Assembly: GCA_019054805.1 (NCBI GenBank)
Contig: JAHQIY010000010.1
Span: 2,215,501 to 2,279,500, forward strand
DNA from: Brachionus manjavacas
Lineage: Eukaryota; Rotifera; Eurotatoria; Ploima; Brachionidae
Direction of reading: 5' to 3'
Length of the DNA stretch: 64,000 bases
Shown here: one piece after another, positions 1-10,207 of the stretch
Layout: every line of letters starts with the position of its first letter
Numbering within the stretch: the first letter of the stretch is position 1
Notes under the pieces: generated by a model
Seen by the model: the letters and a program-made list of their open reading frames with translations, nothing else
The model's database searches: none
Told to the model about the DNA's origin: nothing
Translations under genes and position numbers: made by a program

Positions 1-313
1 CCCCAGCGCTGTGTTCGCTGGCATCAGTTTTCAGTCTAAAATCTTCCTCGAAGTCTGGAAGTATTAGAACACCCTTTTTCCCGTCATCCGGTGTTGTTAG
101 AGATGTCCGGATCTCATCGAAACTTGCCTGTCTCTTCTCGTTCCAATCAAAATTCTTACTTTTTAAGTTGTCTCGTGCAGTGGTCCTGCTATTTCAGCAA
201 AACCCTTAACAAAACGTCGTTAATGGTTCGTAAATTTGCAATCAACGTTTCAATTTTTGGTAGTGGGTAGCTATCCTTGATGGTTACCTCATTAAATTCC
301 GATAATCGTTACA
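1..313 (-). pseudogene. Gypsy pol remnant, RT start plus RNase H start
   Basis: Read on the minus strand, the translation begins with the end of the RT fingers (a VTIKDSYPLPKIETL-like stretch) and about 12 codons later passes into the thumb/RNase H linker (GFAEIAGPLHE). It continues to the RNase H entry motif KTDASEHSAGAVI, cut by the window edge. The RT palm with its YxDD box, normally about 150 residues, is missing between these two parts. A stop follows GPLHETT. It is a relic with no catalytic capacity. The same fragment occurs in every unit of the array. Confidence 0.8.
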
Positions 314-1061
314 TTAATGAACCGTAAATTTTTTTAGTTCTTTTTATTTTAAAGATCTGTGCGTCAAAACTAAAAGTCCTTGAGCTAAGGTCTCAATTGC
401 GCGTGAAAGAGCATAAAATTTTGACAAAAATAACAGTTGAAAAAGGTTTATTTAATTATTTCTTCGGCCTCTAAGGGGTGATTCGTGTTTTAGTAAAAAG
501 CAGGCATACCGTGTTTTAGCAATAACCGTCCGGTATTCAAACATCAGTGAATTTAAATATGAAAAACCCTAAAGCTTTTAAAATGATCCAAGAAAAAAAA
601 TTGTTCGATGATCAATGTAAAAAGATGTCTTCTATAATCGACAGATTTAAACTAGAAGACGAACACAGAGGAATTGGATTTGGTAAAAAAAAAAGGCTCT
701 CCAGAATTTAGTTCTGACAGTTTTTTTTTATTAAAAATTAAATTTATTCATAATAAAAAAATTATTTTTACAATTTCTAGCTTATAAAATCGAATAAAAA
801 TTAAGTTTATAAGTTCAGATCTAGTCATGTCATTCACTCTTTATTTATGCTTACTTTATTAAAATTGATTGAATTCTAAATTAAAAAAAAATTGCCCTTT
901 AAGTTTATTTTTTAAAATTAATTATTTTAGATTTGAGACTAAAAATTTTCTTAAGAGTTAAAAAATAATAAAACATGCTTATTTGTTAGATTTAAAAAAA
1001 TTAAAATATATTAATAAAATTATTAAAATAAAATTTAATTCTAATTTCTGAATTTTTTTAC

Positions 1062-1443
1062 CTGCTATTGGCAAATTTTCAAAATCATGGGATTGCAATT
1101 CGACTTCATAATTGTGAATTTGAACACTTTGGTCATCAATTGTAATATTTTGCCTGTTAATCAATTGTTGCTGCTGTCGATTTTGATCTTCGAGTTCTAA
1201 TATTCTGGCATTTTGTCTGTCTATTGTTTCTTGTTGCTGTCGATTTTGTTCTTCGAGTTCTAATATTCTGGCATTTTGTCTTTCTATTGTTTCTTGTTGC
1301 TGTCGATTTTGTTCTTCGAGTTCTAATATTCTGGCATTTTGTCTGTCTATTGTTTCTTGCTGCTGTCGGTTTTCATTTTGGAGCTCTTTCACATTGTCTT
1401 CCAATTCTTGAAACATTTTCAAAAGTTGATCAAATTTGTCCAT
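1062..1443 (-). CDS. First exon of a heptad-repeat coiled-coil protein
   Basis: The ATG at 1,443 opens a frame of 127 codons plus one base. It ends at a splice donor (CAG|GTAAAAA on the minus strand), so it reads as a 5' exon in phase 1; unspliced, it would stop nine bases later in the long copy at 13,592. The centre is built from a 21-residue (63-base) unit, NRQQQETIDRQNARILELEEQ, present three times with small changes and then a diverged fourth. Three heptads per unit with I/L/N at core positions predict a long parallel coiled coil. No catalytic motif is visible, and no second exon could be assigned. It could be a gag-like or structural protein of the repeat. Conservation in all four full copies, with only one residue change seen (E or K near residue 15), fits recent copying and does not itself show selection. 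Confidence 0.45.
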
Positions 1444-3546
1444 GTTTTTGTTTTTCAATATTAATCAAAATAACAATCTTTTTTATACTAAAAATTTACT
1501 TCTTATTTCGCAAGCATTACTTTATGATTTATTGGATGTAGTCCGAAAAACAGTCTTCATGTCTTTCGGACATTTAAATAAGTTAAATTAAATCTTCAAA
1601 AAAAATTATTATTAACAATTCTTTTTTAATTCTATTTTAAAATTTAAAAAAATGCAAAAAAAGTCAAATCTTTCGAACAAAACTTTGATATTTATTAAAT
1701 TTCTTTTTGTTTTTTAACATTTTTCAACTTAAAAATTTAAATTTTTACATTTTATCTTTTAAATGGTGCTTGATTAAATCTCTCTGCAATAATGCAACTT
1801 ACATGCTTAATGCTCCACATAAAACCAGGCTCCACAAAAAACTTTGCAATTAAATGGCTGAGTATCCATATAATTAAAGGAATAGTGAGAATCTGTTTGA
1901 ACCAGCATCAAAAACATCAAATGGTAAAAAAACATTTGGATCTTTTTAAACAAGACTGATGAATAGTTTTGTGATCAAGAGATCACTGTTGAAGTTTGCA
2001 GCATTCAAGCATTCAATTTTCAATAATATTAATTTGATATTTGTAGTTTTTGTAAAAAATTCACTAAATTTAACTTAAATATTTCTATTTTTTAATTTTT
2101 TAAATGATCTAAAGAACATCAATTTTTTTTAATTTGTAAAAGATTTAAAATTAAATAAAAGAAATGTTAATTGGTCTTCATGACATGGGCACTAACCTGT
2201 TTATTAACTTTGAAAATTATTTCTTTACGTTTTTTATTTATAGTTATTTTATTTTATTGTTTCTTGATTTTTTGTTTTTTATTTTAATTTTGAATTATCT
2301 CATAATTTGTTCTAACATAATTTTAAATTTAGAGAAAATTTAATATTTGATTTCAGGTTGAATTAAACTTTAAAAAAATAAAAGTATTTAAAACAAGATA
2401 AGATCTAACTGCTGATTTTTGAATGATAGCTTGTATGATAGAATTGTTATGATAGAATGAATGGAAAAGAGCTCTGATAAGGAAAATAATAATAACCTAA
2501 ATTTGAAAAGAGAAAAAGAATTTGTGTTTCTGTTGATTAAAAATCTAATCTGCCTAACCATTTCTAAGTTTTTCATAATTATTTATTTATGGGATAAATT
2601 TAATAAGCTTTTTAATTTGAAGAAAATATTTTCTAATTTGAAGAAAGTATATTCTTATTAATCAAAATTCGGTCTTCAAATCGTTTAAATCAAAAAAAAA
2701 GCGAAAAAAAATAATGAATGAAAAAAGAGCACCAAATTAAGACTTGTAGCTAATCTTAATCATTTTTTTGTATATAACAAACGGAATTTTTTAAGTAATT
2801 GTAAAATGGATATTTAAATTTAATTAATTTTTATTTCAATTTATCCATGGGACTTAAACTTTAATTAAATAAATAAATAAATTAATCTGGTTTCGAAATT
2901 AGTATAAAAACAAATTAAAATTATGTAAGAGATCTGTATTTTGAAAAAATGATAAAAATATTAAATATTTTTTAAAGAGATAAATTATAAAGTTCTTTGA
3001 TTTCGATTATGGAATTTCTAGATAAATTTTTAACATTAAGTTTTGAATTTGTTCAGGCCTTGATCTCGATTCACTTTTCAATCTTTTCAATCTTAGTCAG
3101 TCAATAATTAATTCGTTTAAGCAAATTAGATCGTTAAAACTACACAATTTATAATATTTAAAGAATTAATAGTTAGAATTAGTTATTTTAAAATCTTTCT
3201 CAGTATCAATTAAATGAAAATTTGGACTAAACATTGAAGATAAGAGTTCTCCGAAGCTTATTCCTTTTTCTTCATTTGTTTTCAATCCCTTATCATATCA
3301 TCTTATCTTTTAAAATCAAATTTGGAATTAAATTTGATCCTTTTTTTATTCTATTTATCTTTTTTTTTCAAAAAGTTCTACTTGACAGTGGGTTTCTCCC
3401 AGCTTCTGAATGAATTGTAAAAAAACGTTTTTTCGACCACAAAACTATTTTTTTTAGAATAAAAATCTTTTTTTGTAGCAAAAATGATCTTTTCTCTGAG
3501 CAAAAATATTTTTTTTTAATCAAAAATGTTTTTTTTAAGATAAAAT
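1444..3546. other. AT-rich stretch of the unit, no gene recognised
   Basis: This stretch is dominated by A/T homopolymers. The only frames are short and overlap one another on opposite strands (about 2,388-2,661), with no homology I recognise and no splice context. Equivalent stretches lie at 11,501-13,591 (inverted) and in the later forward copies. Confidence 0.6.
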
Positions 3547-3723
3547 TGTAACACCCCCTCCAGCAGACCCCGGTCTCCTGGGGCCTTGCTGGATCTCTTT
3601 ATATATATTTTGTTTATGTTCAGTTTTTTGGTTTATAGAATAAAGAAGTAAGAGAAGAATTAAACTTTCATTTTCTCTCCCTCTCTTTCTCTCAATTTTA
3701 TTTAATAGCGCACGGTATTAAAA
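3547..3723 (+). repeat. Solo LTR of the Gypsy family
   Basis: The block starts TGTAACACCCCCTCCAGCAG and ends near GCGCACGGTATTA. It aligns along its whole length with the 5' LTR of the Gypsy element at 38,799-38,968: the same start, the same GC-rich stem-loop, a TATATATA box, the CTCTCCCTCTCTTTCTCTC tract and the TTTAATAGCGCA end. No primer-binding site or gag follows, so it is a solo LTR or one cut from its element. It lies opposite in strand to the pol remnant of the same unit. Confidence 0.75.
3598..3607 (+). promoter_or_regulatory. TATA-like box in LTR
   Basis: TTTATATATA lies about 50 bases inside the LTR start, just after the stem-loop. The matching position in the 38.9 kb LTR also reads TTTATATAT. 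This fits an LTR polymerase II promoter; activity is inferred, not seen. Confidence 0.4.
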
Positions 3724-4660
3724 AATTATCTTTTTATGAGCACAAAATTAGTTTTTTTCGAGAATTGTAATATTTAATTATATATGAACTCTTTTTCTTT
3801 GATTAATAGAAAAAGATCCAAATTACAATACAATAGAGTTTCGTTCTTTTCTATAAAATGAACGCACCTCAAAATTCATCTACTTTTGAATTCAAAAATG
3901 AAAGTTGTTTAACCATTTTATGAAAAATGTTCAAAAACTAATGGTTTTGTCAAAATTCATCATTTAATTTTTTAAATATTTTTTGATCAAGTTTATTAAT
4001 TGACTTGAAATTTTGCACACTTTTTAAAGGTGTTTCTCATTATTTTTTAGTTTTTGGATAATATTTAAAAAAAAAAAAAGAATTTAAATAATCATATTTT
4101 AAAAAATAAATCCAAATTCGCGTAGCACGAGTTAAAATGATTTGGAAATTAATAAATGATGACTTGAATGGAAGATTTACATTTTCAAAACTTGTGCTTT
4201 TTACAGGTTAAATGATATTAATTTGATAAAATAAGAATGGTTTTTAAGATTTCTTTTCATTATATTTATTACTATTATAATAAGTTTTTCTAAGTAAATT
4301 TCTTTTATTTAGAAGAATCTTTAGAATTTAAAATTTGAAAAATCTTGATAAAAATCGACAAAATAATCAGGCAAGATTCTGCGAAATTGAAACTAGCTAA
4401 AAGAAGCTTATTAAATTTAAATTAAAATTTATTTTTCATTTTGTTCTTTTAAGTCATTAATGCATCTTTAATTATGTCGAACAGCTCAAAGGGACGAATA
4501 CATTATATTCAGTAAAATATTTAAATTTTTTAAAGAGAAAATCGCCGTCGACTATTAACCGCGACAGAATAAAAAGTTGCATTCTCAGAGCAAAAATTAT
4601 TCTCTGTGCAGTAAATAAATTAATTGATTTAAAAATGAAGATTTCAAGAGAAATCTTCAA
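3724..4660. other. AT-rich stretch of the unit, no gene recognised
   Basis: No convincing frame. It ends with a short perfect hairpin at 4,637-4,658 (GAAGATTTC, loop AAGA, GAAATCTTC) directly before the inverted arm at 4,661. Confidence 0.5.
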
Positions 4661-4710
4661 AAAATGGAAGACTTTGAACCCCTTTTCCTTGACAATTACT
4701 ATGATATTGT
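4661..4710 (+). repeat. Left arm of 50-base inverted repeat
   Basis: These 50 bases recur exactly, reverse-complemented, at 5,548-5,597. The arm includes the ATG and first 15 codons of the frame at 4,664. The segment between the arms largely coincides with the 802 bases absent from the short units. Confidence 0.9.
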
Positions 4711-4858
4711 CAAGGAAAACCGGTTGAAATCGAACTTATGGTTTGCCAGCCTGAGTCAAAAGTTTGATGAACTGAAGAAAAAGCTTCAGACCGAAGAGAA
4801 GTCTTCAAGTTCAAATAACAAAAAAACGGTCACGGCATCAAATGCATCAACTTCATAG
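4664..4858 (+). CDS. Small open frame starting in the inverted arm, function unknown
   Basis: A 64-residue frame that starts MEDFEPLFLDNYYDI. It is followed by a helix-prone basic part with spaced K/L and ends in a serine/asparagine-rich tail. I do not recognise the family. The stop at 4,856 lies 14 bases past the ATG at 4,842 of a second frame that carries on with similar hydrophilic composition to a splice donor, so the two may once have been one protein split by a frameshift. The first 15 codons exist a second time on the other strand at 5,548-5,597, which must be a duplication. The inverted unit carries it at 10,191-10,385; the short units keep only its two ends. Confidence 0.35.
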   Translation: MEDFEPLFLDNYYDIVKENRLKSNLWFASLSQKFDELKKKLQTEEKSSSSNNKKTVTASNASTS

Positions 4859-5220
4859 GAAGCAACAGCAAGACAAATTAAAGGTTCATGGTTGCTCCAA
4901 TGACAAGGAAAAAGATGAAGATGAGGTCTCCTCTCAACCTCAAGATAACCAATCTCAAGAAACCGTAAGTGTAAATCCTGAAATTTTTCATTTTTACAAT
5001 TATTACTAAATTAAAGTCAACACCTTTGAAGCAAGAAGGTAACTCAATTTCTAAACCAAAAATGACCGTGAAAAGCAAAATGACCATCACGCCCCTATCT
5101 AGCCATTTGCCAAAAACTGGCCACATATTAGAAAAAACACCGAAAAAATTTCGGTTAATTTTTTTAATTTATTTTATATACAATTTTTTTTTAATTTATT
5201 TTTTTAGACCAAGTCGCTAA
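4842..5220 (+). CDS. Three-exon small basic/acidic protein candidate
   Basis: Proposed exons are 4,842-4,964, 5,017-5,153 and 5,208-5,220, giving 90 residues and a stop. The first intron (52 bases) runs from GTAAGT to TTAAAG. The second (54 bases) runs from GTTAAT to TTTTTTAG. Both keep the frame. The protein is hydrophilic: a Q/K-rich start, an acidic KEKDEDE patch, then a K-rich part with repeated KPKMTVKSKMT and an LPKTGHILEKTPKKF end. Family not recognised. Intron size and the acceptor style match the receptor and membrane-protein genes further right, which supports real splicing at some time. It overlaps the end of the upstream frame by 17 bases. Confidence 0.35.
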
Positions 5221-5371
5221 TTGTCAATATGCACCGCTAAATACCTTCGACTCTTGAGAAACCATTAAAATCCAGACTCGGCCAAGGTACTCAATCGGGA
5301 GAAACTTCGGAGTCTGAGAATGAAATGGTTTAAGCTAGGACCATTTGCACACTGACCACCAAATGAAACGG

Positions 5372-5703
5372 TCACGACACCAGATTATTTGAGAAAGACA
5401 AAATCAGGAAATTTAAGATTACATAGAACTTGGTTTTAAAGCCAATTTTAGAAACACAATTTGAACTTGAGAACGTATTTTGTTTTAAAAGATAATCATC
5501 AGTGCGCATCAAATAAGTGAGTGAAACATATGAAACGGTCTTAATAAACAATATCATAGTAATTGTCAAGGAAAAGGGGTTCAAAGTCTTCCATTTTCTG
5601 CTCATAAAATTCATTTTTATTTTTGAGCTAACAAAATCGTTAAAAATATTACGATTTTGAACAGATATATTTAATAGGACTTCATTCGGAAAAATATTTG
5701 AAT
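5372..5703 (-). CDS. Weak exon candidate of the unit
   Basis: After a minus-strand acceptor (CTTCTATTAG) an open frame begins NIFPNEVLLNISVQNRN and runs to a stop at 5,372. Its second half is the antisense of the inverted arm, so only the first 40 or so residues are independent. By phase it could follow one frame of the GC-richer exon at 5,822-6,509, but that frame is broken by a stop further upstream. The inverted counterpart is 9,345-9,676. Function unknown; it may be noncoding. Confidence 0.2.
5548..5597 (-). repeat. Right arm of 50-base inverted repeat
   Basis: Exact reverse complement of 4,661-4,710. In the short units the join falls within this arm: the sequence goes from the arm's ACTATGAT end straight to GGCTGGCAAACC. 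Confidence 0.9.
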
Positions 5704-5821
5704 CTAATAGAAGACAAGAATAAAAAATAAGTATAATAAAAAGCAAGATTTAAAAACTGAAGATTTCTCTTGAAATGTCGACCCAGAAAAGTTTCTAGTA
5801 ACGGGACGACCAAACTCTTAC

Positions 5822-6509
5822 CTGTGAATCCAAGAATAAATCGTGTGATCAGTGGTGGTTTGAAGGATGTTGGATACCAAATCCACCCTGATCCCCAGCG
5901 GGAGCCGAGCTCTTAAAGAGCGCACCCGACTTTTGGATCGGGTGCAAGCTCTATTTCGACTTGTTTTGGGGGCTCCAGTTTTAGGAGGCCTCCCTGAGTA
6001 GCTGGGAGGCTTCGTGGCTAACACGACTACGTTATGCCTTTGAGGGATGTTGTTTCCTGGTCCACCAGATCCCTCTAATCGAAGAATCTGATGGCCTTCT
6101 CCCTAGCCTCCTTTTGACACCACAAAGAAGAGGTGTATTCGCTTCCTTACCTTATCCTAAGTGGGGTCTGAGAGCCTTTTGTTCTCATTGTACACGGCGA
6201 GCAGGTGTTCAAGCTAGTGTTAATCCCTAGTTTTAAAATATGGGCAATCCCTGGCTGCCAGTGCATTTCTTAAACTTGCTGTCATAGCTGGGAAATTGGG
6301 AGGCCCTGTAAAAAAAGAAGGGGTTACCGTTGGTTCCGTATGGCTGGGGTACCCATATCCGGAGTCTATCGTACAGGCGGTCGCGTCGGAAATCGCCTGT
6401 TGTCAATCGGCCAGCACTTTTAGCTGTGTTTTCATCGTCGCCATCATGTTGGTCAGGCTGGTGACTGTGTTCACGAGATTAATCTCGTCGGCCTGCGGTG
6501 CATGCAATT
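5822..6509 (-). pseudogene. GC-richer degenerate exon of the unit
   Basis: A 688-base block clearly richer in G+C than its surroundings. On the minus strand it is bounded by an acceptor (TTTCAATCTAG|AATTGC) and a donor (CACAG|GTAAGAG). The first frame reads ELHAPQADEINLVNTVTSLT and on to KVLAD, then a TGA. The same frame continues openly after the TGA (ATACTIDSGYGYPSHTEP and beyond), which suggests a lost tryptophan or similar codon. A later part in another frame is very basic (R/S/K-rich). Copies carry different single-base indels, so no copy has one open frame through the exon. Family not recognised. Confidence 0.45.
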
Positions 6510-6760
6510 CTAGATTGAAATTATAAAAATTGGCTAGAATTTGAAAAATACAATACTGAAATTTATCGAAAAAAAGTGAATGTATAAAGAAAAAAATTTA
6601 TTTATTTGCATTATTTACTTTACTAAAAAATTAAAAATAATCGATCATTATAGTTAATTTTGAACATATTATTAATTTAAATTTTTTTTTTTCTGAAATC
6701 TTAATTAACAAACTATGTTTATCAAAAAGTCGCGACAGAATAAAAATCAGTAAAAATCAC

Positions 6761-6780
6761 CTGCTGGAGGGGGTGTTACA
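6761..6780 (-). repeat. LTR tip (first 20 bases only)
   Basis: On the minus strand TGTAACACCCCCTCCAGCAG follows the polypurine tract, exactly as a 3' LTR should. After these 20 bases the sequence (GTGATTTTTACTG) no longer matches the LTR at 3,547, so the LTR is cut short. Confidence 0.65.
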
Positions 6781-6793
6781 TTACTCCTTTTCC
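6781..6793 (-). other. Polypurine tract of the Gypsy remnant
   Basis: Minus strand GGAAAAGGAGTAA directly before the TGTAAC of the LTR tip, the expected place for the plus-strand primer of an LTR retrotransposon. The same tract occurs at 8,256-8,268 and 15,492-15,504 in the inverted block. Confidence 0.6.
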
Positions 6794-7550
6794 GTGGGAG
6801 AACGGCTCCCGACGTTCGGGGGGTAAAAAAAAAGAAACAAAACAAAATAAAAACAAAAAATAATAAAATAAGAAAAATAAAAAAACAAAACAGGACTTAT
6901 TTGTGTTGCTTGTGTGTCCAGGCGGATAATGATTCTAGAGTCGGGGATCGGGTTGGTGGCACTAGCGGGTGCCGAGAGGGATGCATCCGCTGTTTTATGT
7001 TGCTTGTTGGTTCTTTCCGTTGACGGAAACTCAGTTGGCCGATCAACTGAGTTGGGGTCTATCGGTACCCAGCACGCTATGTAGTTTTCCGGACCACAGA
7101 CCATCAGTTGTCCATCTAACGGCGTGGACCGGATCATCTGTAGCAGCCATCGATTTTCTTGGATTTTATTCATGGTCAAGAACAGCAGGGGTGTGGGCCG
7201 TCTCTCAAAAAACGGAAGTATCCGTTATTATAACAGCCCCAGCGCTGTGTTCGCTGGCATCAGTTTTCAGTCTAAAATCTTCCTCGAAGTCTGGAAGTAT
7301 TAGAACACCCTTTTTCCCGTCATCCGGTGTTGTTAGAGATGTCCGGATCTCATCGAAACTTGCCTGTCTCTTCTCGTTCCAATCAAAATTCTTACTTTTT
7401 TAAGTTGTCTCGTGCAGTGGTCCTGCTATTTCAGCAAAACCCTTAACAAAACGTCGTTAATGGTTCGTAAATTTGCAATCAACGTTTCAATTTTTGGTAG
7501 TGGGTAGCTATCCTTGATGGTTACCTCATTAAATTCCGATAATCGTTACA
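6781..7550 (-). pseudogene. Gypsy pol remnant
   Basis: The full unit version of the relic at the window start. Minus strand from 7,550: RT finger end, palm deleted, thumb/RNase H linker, RNase H entry with TDAS, then stops and frames that no longer align to RNase H, ending at the polypurine tract. A proline/serine-rich open stretch near the end (DRPTEFP to RIIIRLDTQATQ) may be the decayed C-terminus of pol or an added frame. No integrase zinc finger or DDE is seen. Confidence 0.78.
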
Positions 7551-8058
7551 TTAATGAACCGTAAATTTTTTTAGTTCTTTTTATTTTAAAGATCTGTGCG
7601 TCAAAACTAAAAGTCCTTGAGCTAAGGTCTCAATTGCGCGTGAAAGAGCATAAAATTTTGACAAAAATAACAGTTGAAAAAGGTTTATTTAATTATTTCT
7701 CGGCCTCTAAGGGGTGATTCGTGTTTTAGTAAAAAGCAGGCATACCGTGTTTTAGCAATAACCGTCCGGTATTCAAACATCAGTGAATTTAAATATGAAA
7801 AACCCTAAAGCTTTTAAAATGATCCAAGAAAAAAATTGTTCGATGATCCATGTAAAAAGATGTCTTCTATAATCGACAGATTTAAACTAGAAGACGAACA
7901 CAGAGGAATTGGATTTGGTAAAAAAAAAGGCTCTCCAGAATTTAGTTCTGACAGTTTTTTTTTTATTAAAAATTAAATTTATTCATAATAAAAAAATTAT
8001 TTTTAAAATTTCTAGCTTATAAAATCGAATAAAAATTAAGTTTATAAGTTCAGATCTA

Positions 8059-8268
8059 CGGATGCATCCCTCTCGGCACCCGCTAGTGCCACCAACCCGA
8101 TCCCCGACTCTAGAATCATTATCCGCCTGGACACACAAGCAACACAAATAAGTCCTGTTTTGTTTTTTTTATTTTTCTTATTTTATTATTTTTTGTTTTT
8201 ATTTTGTTTTGTTTCTTTTTTTTTACCCCCCGAACGTCGGGAGCCGTTCTCCCACGGAAAAGGAGTAA
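8059..8268 (+). pseudogene. Gypsy pol 3' end and polypurine tract
   Basis: Only the last part of the pol relic, cut by the inversion join at 8,058/8,059. It ends at the polypurine tract 8,256-8,268 and is followed by the 20-base LTR tip at 8,269-8,288. Confidence 0.65.
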
Positions 8269-8288
8269 TGTAACACCCCCTCCAGCAG
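8269..8288 (+). repeat. LTR tip
   Basis: TGTAACACCCCCTCCAGCAG after the polypurine tract. The LTR is cut after 20 bases, as at 6,761-6,780. Confidence 0.65.
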
Positions 8289-8538
8289 GTGATTTTTACT
8301 GATTTTTATTCTGTCGCGACTTTTTGATAAACATAGTTTGTTAATTAAGATTTCAGAAAAAAAAAAATTTAAATTAATAATATGTTCAAAATTAACTATA
8401 ATGATCGATTATTTTTAATTTTTTAGTAAAGTAAATAATGCAAATAAATAAATTTTTTTCTTTATACATTCACTTTTTTCGATAAATTTCAGTATTGTAT
8501 TTTTCAAATTCTAGCCAATTTTTATAATTTCAATCTAG

Positions 8539-9226
8539 AATTGCATGCACCGCAGGCCGACGAGATTAATCTCGTGAACACAGTCACCAGCCTGACCAAC
8601 ATGATGGCGACGATGAAAACACAGCTAAAAGTGCTGGCCGATTGACAACAGGCGATTTCCGACGCGACCGCCTGTACGCTAGACTCCGGATATGGGTACC
8701 CCAGCCATACGGAACCAACGGTAACCCCTTCTTTTTTTACAGGGCCTCCCAATTTCCCAGCTATGACAGCAAGTTTAAGAAATGCACTGGCAGCCAGGGA
8801 TTGCCCATATTTTAAAACTAGGGATTAACACTAGCTTGAACACCTGCTCGCCGTGTACAATGAGAACAAAAGGCTCTCAGACCCCACTTAGGATAAGGTA
8901 AGGAAGCGAATACACCTCTTCTTTGTGGTGTCAAAAGGAGGCTAGGGAGAAGGCCATCAGATTCTTCGATTAGAGGGATCTGGTGGACCAGGAAACAACA
9001 TCCCTCAAAGGCATAACGTAGTCGTGTTAGCCACGAAGCCTCCCAGCTACTCAGGGAGGCCTCCTAAAACTGGAGCCCCCAAAACAAGTCGAAATAGAGC
9101 TTGCACCCGATCCAAAAGTCGGGTGCGCTCTTTAAGAGCTCGGCTCCCGCTGGGGATCAGGGTGGATTTGGTATCCAACATCCTTCAAACCACCACTGAT
9201 CACACGATTTATTCTTGGATTCACAG
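8539..9226 (+). pseudogene. GC-richer degenerate exon, inverted long copy
   Basis: Same as 5,822-6,509: acceptor TTTCAATCTAG before 8,539, donor GTAAGAG after 9,226, the TGA after KVLAD at about 8,643. One substitution turns ACTIDSG into ACTLDSG. Confidence 0.45.
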
Positions 9227-9827
9227 GTAAGAGTTTGGTCGTCCCGTTACTAGAAACTTTTCTGGGTCGACATTTCAAGAGAAATCTTCAGTTTTTAAAT
9301 CTTGCTTTTTATTATACTTATTTTTTATTCTTGTCTTCTATTAGATTCAAATATTTTTCCGAATGAAGTCCTATTAAATATATCTGTTCAAAATCGTAAT
9401 ATTATTAACGATTTTGTTAGCTCAAAAATAAAAATGAATTTTATGAGCAGAAAATGGAAGACTTTGAACCCCTTTTCCTTGACAATTACTATGATATTGT
9501 TTATTAAGACCGTTTCATATGTTTCACTCACTTATTTGATGCGCACTGATGATTATCTTTTAAAACAAAATACGTTCTCAAGTTCAAATTGTGTTTCTAA
9601 AATTGGCTTTAAAACCAAGTTCTATGTAATCTTAAATTTCCTGATTTTGTCTTTCTCAAATAATCTGGTGTCGTGACCGTTTCATTTGGTGGTCAGTGTG
9701 CAAATGGTCCTAGCTTAAACCATTTCATTCTCAGACTCCGAAGTTTCTCCCGATTGAGTACCTTGGCCGAGTCTGGATTTTAATGGTTTCTCAAGAGTCG
9801 AAGGTATTTAGCGGTGCATATTGACAA

Positions 9828-10207
9828 TTAGCGACTTGGTCTAAAAAAATAAATTAAAAAAAAATTGTATATAAAATAAATTAAAAAAAATTAACCGAAA
9901 TTTTTTCGGTGTTTTTTCTAATATGTGGCCAGTTTTTGGCAAATGGCTAGATAGGGGCGTGATGGTCATTTTGCTTTTCACGGTCATTTTTGGTTTAGAA
10001 ATTGAGTTACCTTCTTGCTTCAAAGGTGTTGACTTTAATTTAGTAATAATTGTAAAAATGAAAAATTTCAGGATTTACACTTACGGTTTCTTGAGATTGG
10101 TTATCTTGAGGTTGAGAGGAGACCTCATCTTCATCTTTTTCCTTGTCATTGGAGCAACCATGAACCTTTAATTTGTCTTGCTGTTGCTTCCTATGAAGTT
10201 GATGCAT
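9828..10207 (-). CDS. Three-exon small protein candidate, inverted copy
   Basis: Counterpart of 4,842-5,220, with the same splice sites and frame. A base missing in a T-run of the second intron does not touch the coding parts. Confidence 0.33.

Larger units (their letters stand above)
1..8058 (+). repeat. Repeat array, forward block (about 1.1 long units)
   Basis: The sequence at base 1 starts again at 7,237, which gives a head-to-tail period of about 7,236 bases with only scattered single-base and homopolymer differences. Going up in coordinate, the unit holds: a decayed Gypsy pol end (minus strand), a coiled-coil exon (minus), a solo LTR (plus), a small gene candidate (plus) between inverted arms, a GC-richer exon (minus), an LTR tip with a polypurine tract (minus), then pol again. 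This block is the long form, with the 802-base segment. It stops at 8,058, where the sequence turns into the inverted block. Near-identity of the copies points to recent amplification or to gene conversion. Confidence 0.93.

Noticed and set aside
1224..1541. 105-codon frame on the plus strand with repeated hydrophobic blocks, and its copies at 13,494, 26,524 and 32,948
   Set aside because: It is the antisense of the 63-base coiled-coil repeat; the repetition and openness follow from the sense strand.
2388..2661. Overlapping 62- and 66-codon frames on opposite strands, repeated in each unit
   Set aside because: Very AT-rich, mutually antisense, no splice context or recognisable domain.
4878..5126. 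82-codon minus-strand frame with hydrophobic content, and its copy at 9,923
   Set aside because: Antisense to the spliced mini-gene candidate, whose intron phasing is the stronger signal.
6969..7403. Plus-strand frames of 122-173 codons over the pol relics (also at 14,864, 24,951, 31,369, 35,980)
   Set aside because: Antisense to a recognisable RT/RNase H relic.
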